A stretch of DNA of 64,000 nt. It comes from Streptomyces sp. SAI-135 (lineage in GTDB: Bacteria; Actinomycetota; Actinomycetes; Streptomycetales; Streptomycetaceae). The DNA is taken from contig NZ_JARXYP010000002.1 in the NCBI RefSeq assembly GCF_029893805.1, positions 7,192,001 to 7,256,000 on the forward strand, read 5' to 3'. Both the position numbers and the translations under genes were made by a program. Below are positions 29,837-39,019 of this stretch, one piece after another. The number at the start of each line of letters is the position of its first letter. Position 1 is the stretch's first letter. The notes under the pieces are model-generated. The model was not told the origin of the DNA. It worked only from the letters and a program-made list of their open reading frames with translations, and did no database searches.

Positions 29837-31009
29837 TCAGAGCCAGTCCCGGCGTTTGAAGATCACGTACAGGCTCACGCAGACGACCCCCATCAGCCCG
29901 ATCGCGAACGGGTACCCGAACCTCCAGCTCAGCTCCGGCATGTGCTGGAAGTTCATTCCGTAGATCGTGCCCACCAGCGTGGGGGCGAACAGGATCGCCG
30001 CCCAGGAGGAGATCTTCTTGATCTCCTCGTTCTGCTCGAAGCCCGCCTCCGCCAGCGCCCGCATCTCCGCGTTCTGCTGCTGGGTGACGAGCGTGGCGTT
30101 GACCGTGAGGATGTCGGTGAGGGCCTGGCGGAAGCCGTCGACCCGCTCGCTGGTGTGGGTGACGTGGTCGGCGACGTCCCGCAGGTAGCGCTGGAGCTCC
30201 TCGTCCGTGCCGTACTTGGCGAAGCCGGCCATCAGGGCGTGCAGCATGCCGACCAGGGGGCGGGTCGCGCGCTGGAACTCGACCATCTCGCGGGAGAGTT
30301 CGTAGATGCGGCGGGAGACCTCCGGGTCACCGCGGAAGACCTCCGTCTCGATCTCGTCGATGTCGTTCTGCACGCCCGCGACGACCGGCGCGTAGCCGTC
30401 GACCACCGCGTCCAGGATGGCGTAGAGGACGGCCTCGGGGCCCAGCCCGAGCAGCTCCGGTGTCTGCTCCATGCGGTGGCGCACCGCCGAGAGGTCCGGG
30501 GCCGCCCCGTGCCGGACCGTGATCACGAAGTCCGGGCCCACGAACACGTGCAGTTCGCCGAAGTCGACCTCCTCGGGGGCGTCCAGATAGCGGGCCGCCC
30601 GCAGGACCACGAAGAGCGTGTCGCCGTAGCGCTCCAGCTTCGGGCGCTGGTGGGCCTCCATCGCGTCCTCGACGGACAGCGGGTGCAGGTCGAATTCCTC
30701 GGCCAGGGAGAGGAGTTCGCTCTCCGGCGGGCGGGCGAGGCCGATCCAGGCCATGCCGGAGGGCTGTTCGCGCAGTTCACGGAAGGTGTCCGCGAGCGTC
30801 GCGGGCGAGGAGACGCGCACACCGTCCCGGTACAGCGCCGCCTGGACGATGCTCGCCGGCTCGGGCGGCTCGGGGGCAGCGGGTTCGGCGGCCGGCACCG
30901 CACTCCTGGGTGGCGCGGAGGGCGGCGTCAGGGCGCGGCGCCAGGCGGACTTCCTGGCGGAGCCCTTCGAGGAGTTCTTCGCGGCGGGACGTGCGCGTCG
31001 CTCGGACAT
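29837..31009 (-). CDS. CorA-family magnesium/cobalt transporter
   Basis: A 390-residue protein: a poorly conserved basic, Pro-rich N-terminus (~50 residues), a large cytoplasmic domain, and two C-terminal transmembrane helices with the invariant pore motif YGMNFQHMPE (GMN at about residue 350). The ATG at 31009 is chosen as the first start that does not force a long low-complexity extension; frames to 31309 have no family support. It is divergent from an AlkZ-like gene. Confidence 0.92.
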   Translation of the reverse strand: MSERRARPAAKNSSKGSARKSAWRRALTPPSAPPRSAVPAAEPAAPEPPEPASIVQAALYRDGVRVSSPATLADTFRELREQPSGMAWIGLARPPESELLSLAEEFDLHPLSVEDAMEAHQRPKLERYGDTLFVVLRAARYLDAPEEVDFGELHVFVGPDFVITVRHGAAPDLSAVRHRMEQTPELLGLGPEAVLYAILDAVVDGYAPVVAGVQNDIDEIETEVFRGDPEVSRRIYELSREMVEFQRATRPLVGMLHALMAGFAKYGTDEELQRYLRDVADHVTHTSERVDGFRQALTDILTVNATLVTQQQNAEMRALAEAGFEQNEEIKKISSWAAILFAPTLVGTIYGMNFQHMPELSWRFGYPFAIGLMGVVCVSLYVIFKRRDWL

Positions 31010-31160
31010 CGTGGCGGCCTCTCGCTCTGGGGTCGAGCCGCTGTCGGCGGGATCACGGAGCAGGGTATACGGGGCAAATGACATCCTGGGCGGGGCCGCG
31101 CGAGGGCGCGGTGAGAGTTGCGGACAGAACCCGTCCGCAAGCCCCTCTAGCGTGTACCTC

Positions 31161-32267
31161 ATGACGAAGACGACCACGTCGGCCCCCGTGCTCGGCATCC
31201 GCGCCCTGAACCGCGCGACCCTCGACCGGCAGCTGCTCCTGCGCCGGTCCGGTCTGTCCGCGAAGGCCGCCGTCGGGCATCTGCTCGGTCTGCAGGCCCA
31301 GAACGTCAAGCCGCCGTACTACGCGCTCGCCGCCCGCCTCGACGGTTTCACCCCCGAGGCGCTGTCGCAGCTGATGGCCGACCGGGAGGTCGTCCGGATC
31401 GTCACCATGCGCTCGACCATCCACACCCACACCGCCGAGGACTGCCTCACCCTGCGGCCCCTCGTGCAGCCCGCCCGGGACCGCGAACTCACCACCTTGC
31501 GCAAGGGACTTCAGGGCGTCGACCTCGACCGCCTCACCGCCCTCGCCCGGGAGCTCGTCGAGGCCGAGCCGCGCACCATGAAGGAGCTGCGCGAGGCCCT
31601 CCTGACCGAGTGGCCGGACGCCGACCCGCAGGCCCTCGCCATCGCCGCCCGCTGCCGGCTCCCCCTCGTCCAGGTCACCCCCCGCGGGCTGTGGGGCAGG
31701 AGCGGCCAGGTCGCGCTCACCACGGCCGAGCACTGGCTCGGCCGCCCCGCAGAACCCGCCCCCGCCCCCGACGCCACCGTCCTGCGCTACCTCGCCGCCT
31801 TCGGGCCCGCCTCCGTCAAGGACATGCAGACCTGGGCCGGGCTCACCCGCCTCCGCGACGCCTTCGAGCGGCTCCGCCCGCAGCTGCTCGTCCTCCGCGA
31901 CGAGAACGGCGTCGAGCTCTTCGACCTCCCCGACGCGCCCCGCCCCGCCGAGGACACCCCGGCCCCGCCCCGCTTCCTGCCGGAGTTCGACAACCTGCTG
32001 CTCTCCCACGCCGACCGCACCCGTGTGGTGCCGAAGGAGTACTGGGGCCGCAGCTGGCAGGGCAACCAGGCCTACCGCACGCTCCTCGTCGACGGTTTCC
32101 TCGCGGGTGTCTGGAAGCTCACCGCGGACACCCTCGTGGTCGAGTCCTTCGGCCGGCTCACCAGGGCCCAGCGGGAGGAGGTCACCGCCGAGGGGGAGCG
32201 GATGCTGGCCACGCTGCACCCGGGGACGCCGTACGACATCCGGTTCGGGACCGTCGTGGGAACGTGA
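31161..32267 (+). CDS. HTH_42 winged-helix protein, AlkZ-like DNA glycosylase family
   Basis: A 368-residue protein of the winged-helix HTH_42 family, which includes the AlkZ/YcaQ DNA glycosylases that unhook interstrand crosslinks. The catalytic QxQ motif is visible as LGLQAQNVKPPYYAL near residue 40, and the later SVKDMQTWAGL and LPEFDNLLLSH segments are conserved in the family. It is therefore a candidate base-excision enzyme for bulky alkylated or crosslinked bases. No DNA-damaging antibiotic cluster is adjacent. A strong terminator follows. Confidence 0.82.
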   Translation: MTKTTTSAPVLGIRALNRATLDRQLLLRRSGLSAKAAVGHLLGLQAQNVKPPYYALAARLDGFTPEALSQLMADREVVRIVTMRSTIHTHTAEDCLTLRPLVQPARDRELTTLRKGLQGVDLDRLTALARELVEAEPRTMKELREALLTEWPDADPQALAIAARCRLPLVQVTPRGLWGRSGQVALTTAEHWLGRPAEPAPAPDATVLRYLAAFGPASVKDMQTWAGLTRLRDAFERLRPQLLVLRDENGVELFDLPDAPRPAEDTPAPPRFLPEFDNLLLSHADRTRVVPKEYWGRSWQGNQAYRTLLVDGFLAGVWKLTADTLVVESFGRLTRAQREEVTAEGERMLATLHPGTPYDIRFGTVVGT

Positions 32268-32328
32268 CCCCCGGTGAGGGAGCTCTCGGTCCTGGCGGTC
32301 GTTCACACACGGATCGCACCCATGGACA

Positions 32329-32371
32329 GGGGGCGTTGCGGGCCGCTCGTGGAGGCCCGCAACGCCCCCTT
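32329..32371 (+). terminator. strong bidirectional terminator
   Basis: Perfect 16-bp stem GGGGGCGTTGCGGGCC / GGCCCGCAACGCCCCC with a 9-nt loop, followed by TT on the plus strand, between two convergent genes (AlkZ-like and trypsin). Confidence 0.85.
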
Positions 32372-32419
32372 GCTTCGCACCCGAGCATCGGTGGGACGCT
32401 CAGGAGTGCCTCTGGGGAC

Positions 32420-33211
32420 CTACGAGTTGACCTGCGCGGTCACCAGGCTGGAGAAGGTGGTCAGCCGGGTGTAGACACCCGGGTAACCGGCCTGCGCACA
32501 GCCCTCTCCCCAGGAAGTGATCCCTGCCAGGACGCCCCCGATGAGCAGGGGACCGCCGCTGTCGCCCTGGCAGGTGTCTGTGCCGCCGGAGGTGTATCCG
32601 GCGCAAACCATGTCGGACTTCACGAAGTCCGAGCCGTAGGAGCTCGCGCAGCTGGTGTCGGACACGATCGGGACGGTCGCGGTCCGCAGCTGGTTGGAGG
32701 AGCTGCCGTTGGACGAGGTGGTGCCCCAGCCGAGGATGCGGGCCGTGGTGCCGGCCGCGTACACGCTCGTCTGGGAGGAGGAGACGTACGACGCCGTCGT
32801 GTACGGCATCGACGTCGACAGGGTCAGCACGGCCACGTCGTCGCCGTTGGTGGCGTCCGTGTAGTCCGGGTTGATCCAGATCTTGCTGACGCGGCTGACC
32901 GTGCCGTTGGTGCCGTTGAGGTAGGTGCGGCCGCCGACGACTCTGACGCTGCTGGTGGTCTCGCCGACCATGCAGTGGGCCGCGGTGACGACCTTGGTCG
33001 CGGAGACCAGGGTGCCGCCGCAGAACTGGTTCTGCGAGGCGTCCGTGATCTGCATCATGAACGGGTAGGCGGTCGTGGTCGTCGTCGTACCGCCGACGAT
33101 GGGCTGGGGAGCGGCGACAGCTTGGGGGGCGCCGAGCAGCGCGGTGGCGGTGGCGGCGGCGGCCGCCAGACCGACGGCGCCGGCCTTCTTCGCACGGGTG
33201 AGACCGAACAT
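32420..33211 (-). CDS. secreted trypsin-like serine protease (S1)
   Basis: A 263-residue preproenzyme: signal peptide (VGLAAAAATATALLGAPQAVAA), very short propeptide, and mature enzyme starting IVGG. The catalytic triad is His in VTAAHCM, Asp in NGDDVAVLTL and Ser in TCQGDSGGPLL. An Asp-containing GGTDTCQGD specificity pocket indicates trypsin-like cleavage after Arg/Lys. It closely resembles Streptomyces trypsins such as that of S. griseus. Longer frames upstream to 33316 precede the signal peptide and are unlikely. GAGGAGA lies before the ATG. Confidence 0.93.
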   Translation of the reverse strand: MFGLTRAKKAGAVGLAAAAATATALLGAPQAVAAPQPIVGGTTTTTTAYPFMMQITDASQNQFCGGTLVSATKVVTAAHCMVGETTSSVRVVGGRTYLNGTNGTVSRVSKIWINPDYTDATNGDDVAVLTLSTSMPYTTASYVSSSQTSVYAAGTTARILGWGTTSSNGSSSNQLRTATVPIVSDTSCASSYGSDFVKSDMVCAGYTSGGTDTCQGDSGGPLLIGGVLAGITSWGEGCAQAGYPGVYTRLTTFSSLVTAQVNS

Positions 33212-33424
33212 CGGTGAGTCTCCTCGGGGTTGCCGGTGGGGGGTCGCGCGGGTGTGGGGGTGATGCACGGGGGTCGCGGGACCGACCCCCGTATGCCCGG
33301 CGAGCGGCATGTGCATAAGCTAGAACCGGGCGGTTCCCGCTCCCAATGAGGGAACCCCCTAAGGGAGTTGGGCAGGGAAAACCCTCGGTCGGCCCCGGGG
33401 GCCGCGGTTCTGACGGTCCCTCGG
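33212..33424. promoter_or_regulatory. upstream region of the trypsin gene
   Basis: 213 bp between the 3' end of the LAL regulator gene and the trypsin start. It has no gene. A short AT-rich spot (TAGCTTATGC on the minus strand, about 33311-33320) could hold the trypsin promoter. No clear operator is seen. Confidence 0.35.
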
Positions 33425-36241
33425 CTACGGCCTGCGGCCGGCCGCCAGGCGGACGATGTCCACCCGGGAGCGGATCCCGAGCTTGCGGTAGACCCGTGTG
33501 AGCGTCGCCTCGACCGTCTTCACACTGATGAACAGCCGGGCGGCTATCTCCCGGTTGGTGGCGCCCTCCATCACCAGCGCGGCCACCTGACGCTCCATCG
33601 AGGCGAGCCCCTCCAGGCTCTCCAGCCCGTCCGCCGCGACGGCGTGCGCGGGCTCCGGCTCCACCGGCCGGGACAGCGCGGCCGCCTCCACCTGGCGCAG
33701 CCACGGCAGCGCCCGGCAGCGCCTGAACAGCCGGGCCGCCTCGTCGTACGACGTCGGACCGGGCCGCCGGGTGCGCAACTGGGCCAGGGCGAAGGCGGCG
33801 CGGGCCTCCTCCAGGCCGTGGCCCAGTTTGGCGAGACGATCCTGGACCGAGGTCAACTGCACCAGCGCCGCGTCGTGTTCACCCCGCGCCGCCCGCACCA
33901 GCGCCTCGGCCCGGTCGAGCACGGCGAGCACGCTCTCCCGGCCGAGCCGGAGCGCGTTCACCCGCGTCACGTCGATGACGTCCTGCGCCTCGCCGGTCTC
34001 CCCGATGCGTACCAGGGCCTCGGCGAGGTCGCCCTGCCAGCGGCCGCGGGCCGGGTCCGTGATGCCGAGCCCCTGCTCCAGCTCGCGCACCCGGCGCAGG
34101 GAACGGACCGCGCCCGGCGCGTCCCCGGCGACGAGCTGGGCGTAGCCGAGCGCGGTCAGGCCCCGGGACTCGTACATCTGGTCGCCGTTCTCCTCGGCGT
34201 GGACGACCGCCTCCCGGCCCAGCTCCAGCGCCCGTTCGACCTGTCCGCCCGAGGCCTCCGCGAAGGAGGCGAGCACGGCCGAGGCCACCTCGCCGATCCC
34301 GGTGTCCCGGGCCATCAGCAGGCTCTCCCGGGCCAGGTCGAGCGCGCGTCCGCAGTGCCCGGAGCGCAGTTCCGTCTCGGCCAGCCCGCGCAGGAAGTGC
34401 ACCTCGCTCTCGACCGACCCGCGCCGCCGTACCTCGCGCAGCAGCGCGGTGACCGTCGCACGGGCCTCGGGCAGCTGGTCGCTCATGATCAGCCAGCGGA
34501 AGCGGGAGTACCCCGCCCCGTTGTGATGGACGGCCACCCGCGGGTCCTGGGGCTCCTTGAGAGCGCGCTTGATGGTCGTGGGGGCGTCCGGGTGGCCCAT
34601 CAGGGTCTCGATCTGGGCCTGGAAGGCCAGTGCCATCAGCTCGTTGTAGCGGTCCCCGGCGCGTGCGGCCAGCGCCGCCGAGCGGGCGGCCTCCCCGCGC
34701 GCCTCGTCGAAGTCGCCCTCGACGAGCAGCGCGCGCCAGGCCAGCTGGTAGCGGATCAGGGCGAGCAGCTCGGGGTCGTCGCCCGCGTCGGCCAGGGCCT
34801 GCGGGAAGACCGCGTCGACCTCCGTCATGGCGTGGCCCGCGGTGTCGATCACGATGATCCAGGCCCGCACCCGGTCCGCGGGCACGGTGGCCCGGGTGAG
34901 CACGTCGCGGGCGATGTCCCGGGCGAGATCGAGCTCACCGGCGGTGATGGCGTCCTCGGCCGCCGTGAGCCGCCGCACGTCCGGGGCGGGCACGCTGTCG
35001 GCGGGGGTGTGCCGGGCCGACAGCAGCCCGAGGGAGGCGGCCATCGAGGGCGCGCCCCGGTCCCGGGCCAGGGCGGCGGCCTCGGCGAGCCGGGCGGCCA
35101 CCTCGGGGTCGGTTCCGGTGGTCGCGAGGGCCAGGTGGCGGGCCCGTTCGATCGGGTCGGAGGCGGCCGTGGACAGCGCCCGGTGCGCGTCCCGCCGCTC
35201 CTGCGCGGGCGCCTCCGCGTACAGCGCGGCGGAGATCAGCGGATGCGCGAAGCGTACGGCGGGCCCCTCGGCCTCCGTCGCGAGCAGGCCCAGCGCGGCC
35301 GCCTGTGCCATCTCGGCCTCGGCGTCCCCGCGGCCGGCCGCGTGCAGCAGGGCCGGGGTGGGGCGGGCGCCCGCGCTCGCCACCAGGAGGGTGCGCCGGG
35401 CCTCCTCGGACAGCATCTCCAGGCGGCTGAGCACCAGGGCCCGGAGCGAGGTGGGCACCGGCAGCGGCTCGCCCGGGCGGGGCGGGGTCGGGTTCTCGGT
35501 GAGCGCGCGGCCCAGTTCCAGGGCGTAGAACGGGTTGCCGCCGCTGGTGCGGTGGATGTCCCGGACGGTGGAGCGCTGGAGGCCGGTGTAGCCGCGGTGG
35601 TCGAGGAGCGCGGCCACCTGGGCGCGGGTGAGCGGGTTGAAGCGGACGGCGAGACTGTCCGGCGGCAACGCGCGTAGATGGCGGTCGTACTCGGGGCCGT
35701 CGGTCCGGACCGCGCACAGCATCCGCACGGGGATGTCGCCGAGCCGGCGGGCGGCGAAACCGAGCAGCTCCAGGCTCGCGGGATCCAGCCACTGCACGTC
35801 GTCGGCGACGACCAGGACCGGCCCCTCGGCGGCGAGGGCGCGCAGCGCCGACAGCACCGCGAGGCGCAGGGCCAGACCGTCGCGCTGGAGGGTGGACTCG
35901 CCCCGGCCGGTCAGCGCCGATTCGAGCGCGGTGCGCTGGGCCGCGGGCAGCTTGTCGGAGATGTCGTCGAGGACCAGGCCGAAGAGGTCGGCCAGGGCCA
36001 GGAAGGGGAGGTGGGATTCCGACTCGGTGGCCGAGCAGCGCAGAACGGTGTGGGCGGCCTCGCCGCATTCCGCGGCCAGGGCCCGCAGCACGGTCGACTT
36101 TCCGATTCCGGCCGGACCGTGCAGGAGCACGCTGCCGCCGCGGGCCAGCTGCTCGCGGGCCTGTCCGAACAGCTCGTCCCGGCCGATGACCAGGTCGGGG
36201 CGGCATCTCGCAGGCTCCTGGAAGTCGCGTGGCACGGTCAC
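33425..36241 (-). CDS. LAL-type LuxR-family ATPase regulator
   Basis: A 938-residue large ATP-binding regulator of the LuxR family. Walker A GPAGIGKST lies near residue 42 and Walker B VLVVADDVQWLD near residue 150. A TPR-like helical middle region spans ~350-850, and the C-terminal LuxR helix-turn-helix is LASMERQVAALVMEGATNRE with IAARLFISVKTVEATL. Start GTG 36241 is preceded by GGGAGGGG. LALs act as pathway-specific or global activators, often of secondary metabolism or sugar use. No obvious target cluster is adjacent; the trypsin gene lies immediately downstream. Confidence 0.92.
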   Translation of the reverse strand: MTVPRDFQEPARCRPDLVIGRDELFGQAREQLARGGSVLLHGPAGIGKSTVLRALAAECGEAAHTVLRCSATESESHLPFLALADLFGLVLDDISDKLPAAQRTALESALTGRGESTLQRDGLALRLAVLSALRALAAEGPVLVVADDVQWLDPASLELLGFAARRLGDIPVRMLCAVRTDGPEYDRHLRALPPDSLAVRFNPLTRAQVAALLDHRGYTGLQRSTVRDIHRTSGGNPFYALELGRALTENPTPPRPGEPLPVPTSLRALVLSRLEMLSEEARRTLLVASAGARPTPALLHAAGRGDAEAEMAQAAALGLLATEAEGPAVRFAHPLISAALYAEAPAQERRDAHRALSTAASDPIERARHLALATTGTDPEVAARLAEAAALARDRGAPSMAASLGLLSARHTPADSVPAPDVRRLTAAEDAITAGELDLARDIARDVLTRATVPADRVRAWIIVIDTAGHAMTEVDAVFPQALADAGDDPELLALIRYQLAWRALLVEGDFDEARGEAARSAALAARAGDRYNELMALAFQAQIETLMGHPDAPTTIKRALKEPQDPRVAVHHNGAGYSRFRWLIMSDQLPEARATVTALLREVRRRGSVESEVHFLRGLAETELRSGHCGRALDLARESLLMARDTGIGEVASAVLASFAEASGGQVERALELGREAVVHAEENGDQMYESRGLTALGYAQLVAGDAPGAVRSLRRVRELEQGLGITDPARGRWQGDLAEALVRIGETGEAQDVIDVTRVNALRLGRESVLAVLDRAEALVRAARGEHDAALVQLTSVQDRLAKLGHGLEEARAAFALAQLRTRRPGPTSYDEAARLFRRCRALPWLRQVEAAALSRPVEPEPAHAVAADGLESLEGLASMERQVAALVMEGATNREIAARLFISVKTVEATLTRVYRKLGIRSRVDIVRLAAGRRP

Positions 36242-36405
36242 CGCTCCCCTCCCTGTGTCGTGTCCTGGCCAATATTAGGCAAGGTGCTTCGAAATTCGAC
36301 GGGAAGATGTGGTGAGGGAGACAACAACCGGTTCCGTAGGGGAGAAATTCAAAGCGCCCGTGAATGATGGAGTTGTTCACGAATGGTACGGGAGCGGCCG
36401 GGTTG

Positions 36406-37236
36406 TCAGGGCAGCAGTCCCGCCCGGCGGGCGGCCACCACCGCCTCGCCCCGCGTCCCGGCCCCGAGCTTGCGCATGGCCGACCGCAGGTACGCCTTGA
36501 CCGTCTCGGCGGTCACGCCCAGTCGGTCCGCCGCCCCGGCGTTCGTCGCCCCGGCCGCCACACAGGCCAGCACGTCCAGCTCACGGGGGGCCAGACGGAC
36601 CCCCTGCACGGGCACCGGACCTGCGGTCAGCAGCGCGCAGGCGTCCAGCAGCTCGGCCCGCAGCGCGGGATCGCCGATCCGCGGGGCCAGCGCCCGCAGC
36701 GCCGCGTGCGCCTCCCGGACCTGCTCCCGCGCGAGGGCGTCGCCGTGACCGGGCTCCGCCCGCGCCGCCGCCAGCACGTCGCGCGCCTCGTCGCCTACTA
36801 CCAGGGCCTGCTCCACGTCCCGGGCCGCGTCCACCGCCGCCGTCAGCATGCGGTCACCCAGGGGCCGGGCGTCGCGCAGGGCGCCGTACAGGACGCCCCG
36901 CACCCGGCGCCGTACCACCACCGGGACGGCCAGCACCGAGCGCAGGCCCTCCGCGGCGACGGCGGCGTCGTACTCGTGACTGATCTGCCGGGACAGGGGG
37001 TAGTCCGCCACGGCGCACGGGCGGGCCAGCGCGACGGTCTTGCCGCCGAGGCCGTTGCCCGAGGTCACCGCCAGCGAGAGCAGGGAGGTGGTGGCCGTGC
37101 CGCTGAGTTCGCTGATGCGGATCTGCGGGCGGCCGGACCCCACCAGACCGCCGAAGGCGACCGGGAGGCCGGTGGTGCGCCGCAGTCGCACGAGCGCCCG
37201 CCGGATCTCCATCGCGCCTGCCGCGTCCACCGTCAC
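36406..37236 (-). CDS. GAF-domain LuxR-family regulator
   Basis: About 276 residues from GTG 37236, chosen because GAAGGG lies 8 nt upstream. The N-terminal ~170 residues form a GAF-like sensor (VAFGGLVGSGRPQIRIS ... VLAVPVVVRRRVRGVLYGAL). The C-terminal LuxR helix-turn-helix is LAPRELDVLACVAAGATNAG with TVKAYLRSAMRKLGAGTRGE. It is divergent from the acyl-CoA synthetase pair with 115 bp between, so it is their probable regulator, perhaps sensing an aromatic or acyl ligand (inference). Confidence 0.88.
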   Translation of the reverse strand: MTVDAAGAMEIRRALVRLRRTTGLPVAFGGLVGSGRPQIRISELSGTATTSLLSLAVTSGNGLGGKTVALARPCAVADYPLSRQISHEYDAAVAAEGLRSVLAVPVVVRRRVRGVLYGALRDARPLGDRMLTAAVDAARDVEQALVVGDEARDVLAAARAEPGHGDALAREQVREAHAALRALAPRIGDPALRAELLDACALLTAGPVPVQGVRLAPRELDVLACVAAGATNAGAADRLGVTAETVKAYLRSAMRKLGAGTRGEAVVAARRAGLLP

Positions 37237-37351
37237 CTGTTCGTCCCTTCGCCGCGGCAGACACCCCCGTCCGGGGGTAGTGAGACCTGCATCACGGATT
37301 ACACGATGGCAGAGAGCCGCCCGGCAAGGTCCGGTCAGAGGAGGACGCAAG

Positions 37352-39019
37352 ATGACGGCCACGGAGGATTTCCGCGGGGCGCGGGACTTCCTGCTGCAAC
37401 ACCGCGAGGACTACGCGACGGCGTACGAGGGCTTCGCCTGGCCCCGCCCGCGGCACTTCAACTGGGCGCTCGACTGGTTCGACGTCATCGCACAGGGCAA
37501 CGACCGCACCGCCCTGCACATCGTCGAGGAGGACGGCAGCGAGGTCCGGCTGTCCTTCGCCGAGATGGCCGAACGGTCGAACCGGGTCGCCAACCTGCTG
37601 CGCGAGCGCGGGGTGGAGGCCGAGGACCGGATCCTCGTCATGCTGGGCAACCAGGCCGAGCTGTGGGAGACGGCCCTGGCCGCCATGAAGCTGCGGGCCG
37701 TCGTCATCCCGGCGACCCCGCTGCTCGGCCCCGCCGACCTGCGCGACCGCGTGGAGCGCGGGCGGGTGCGGCACGTCCTGGTGCGGGCCGAGGACACCGC
37801 CAAGTTCGACGAGGTGCCCGGCGACTACACCCGCATCGCCGCCGGCGGCGTACCGGAGGGCTGGCAGCCGTACGAGGACGCGTACGCCGCGCCCGAGGAG
37901 TTCCTGCCCGACGGGCCGACACTCGCCGACGACCCGCTGATGCTCTACTTCACCTCCGGGACGACGGCCCGCCCCAAACTCGTCGAGCACACGCACACCT
38001 CGTACCCGATCGGGCACCTGGCGACCATGTACTGGATCGGCCTGCGGCCCGGTGACGTGCACCTGAACATCTCCTCGCCCGGCTGGGCCAAGCACGCCTG
38101 GTCCAACCTCTTCGCGCCGTGGAACGCCGAGGCGACCGTCTTCATCCACAACTACACGCGCTTCGACGCCGCCCGCCTCATGTCCGAGATGGACCGGGCC
38201 CGGGTCACCACCTTCTGCGCCCCGCCGACCGTGTGGCGCATGCTCATCCAGGCCGACCTGACCCAGCTGCGCACGCCGCCCCGGGAGGTGGTCGCGGCCG
38301 GCGAGCCCCTCAACCCCGAAGTCATCGAGCAGGTCCGGCGGGCCTGGGGCGTCACCATCCGGGACGGCTTCGGCCAGACCGAGACGGCCGTGCAGGTCTC
38401 CAACAGCCCCGGACAGGTGCTCAAGACCGGCTCCATGGGGCGCCCGAGCCCCGGCTACCAGGTGGAACTCCTCGACCCGGTCTCCGGCGCGCCCGGCGCG
38501 AGCGAGGGGGAGATCGCGCTGGACCTGTCGGCCCGTCCGGTCGGCCTGATGACCGGCTACCACGGGGACCCCGACCGTACGGCGGAGGCGATGGCGGGCG
38601 GCTACTACCGGACCGGGGACGTGGCGTCCAGGGACGAGGACGGCTACCTGACCTACATCGGGCGCAGCGACGACGTCTTCAAGGCCTCCGACTACAAGAT
38701 CAGCCCCTTCGAGCTGGAGAGCGCGCTCCTGGAACACGAGGCGGTGGCCGAGGCGGCCGTCGTGCCCGCGCCGGACGAGCTGCGGCTCGCCGTCCCGAAG
38801 GCGTACGTCGTGCTCGCGGCCGGCTGGGAGCCCGGCCCCGACACGGCCAAGGTGCTGTTCGAGCACTCCCGGCAGGCGCTGGCGCCCTACAAGCGGATCC
38901 GGCGGCTGGAGTTCGGGGAGCTGCCCAAGACGGTGTCGGGGAAGATCCGGCGGATCGAGCTGCGGGAGGCGACCGCGGCGGGCTCGGACGCGGAGTACCG
39001 CGAGGAGGACTTCCGGTGA
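37352..39019 (+). CDS. acyl/aryl-CoA synthetase (AMP-binding)
   Basis: A 555-residue adenylate-forming enzyme. P-loop-like FTSGTTARPK lies near residue 200, DGFGQTETAV is the A5 motif, YYRTGDVASRDEDGYL is A7/A8 and KTVSGKIRRIELR is the C-terminal catalytic-Lys motif. The layout resembles medium-chain or benzoate-type CoA ligases more than long-chain ones. GAGGAGG precedes the ATG at 37352. GTGA overlap couples it to the second ligase. Confidence 0.9.
   Translation: MTATEDFRGARDFLLQHREDYATAYEGFAWPRPRHFNWALDWFDVIAQGNDRTALHIVEEDGSEVRLSFAEMAERSNRVANLLRERGVEAEDRILVMLGNQAELWETALAAMKLRAVVIPATPLLGPADLRDRVERGRVRHVLVRAEDTAKFDEVPGDYTRIAAGGVPEGWQPYEDAYAAPEEFLPDGPTLADDPLMLYFTSGTTARPKLVEHTHTSYPIGHLATMYWIGLRPGDVHLNISSPGWAKHAWSNLFAPWNAEATVFIHNYTRFDAARLMSEMDRARVTTFCAPPTVWRMLIQADLTQLRTPPREVVAAGEPLNPEVIEQVRRAWGVTIRDGFGQTETAVQVSNSPGQVLKTGSMGRPSPGYQVELLDPVSGAPGASEGEIALDLSARPVGLMTGYHGDPDRTAEAMAGGYYRTGDVASRDEDGYLTYIGRSDDVFKASDYKISPFELESALLEHEAVAEAAVVPAPDELRLAVPKAYVVLAAGWEPGPDTAKVLFEHSRQALAPYKRIRRLEFGELPKTVSGKIRRIELREATAAGSDAEYREEDFR

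Noticed and set aside
33212..33316. 35-residue extension of the trypsin precursor
   Set aside because: His/Pro-rich and placed before a complete signal peptide.
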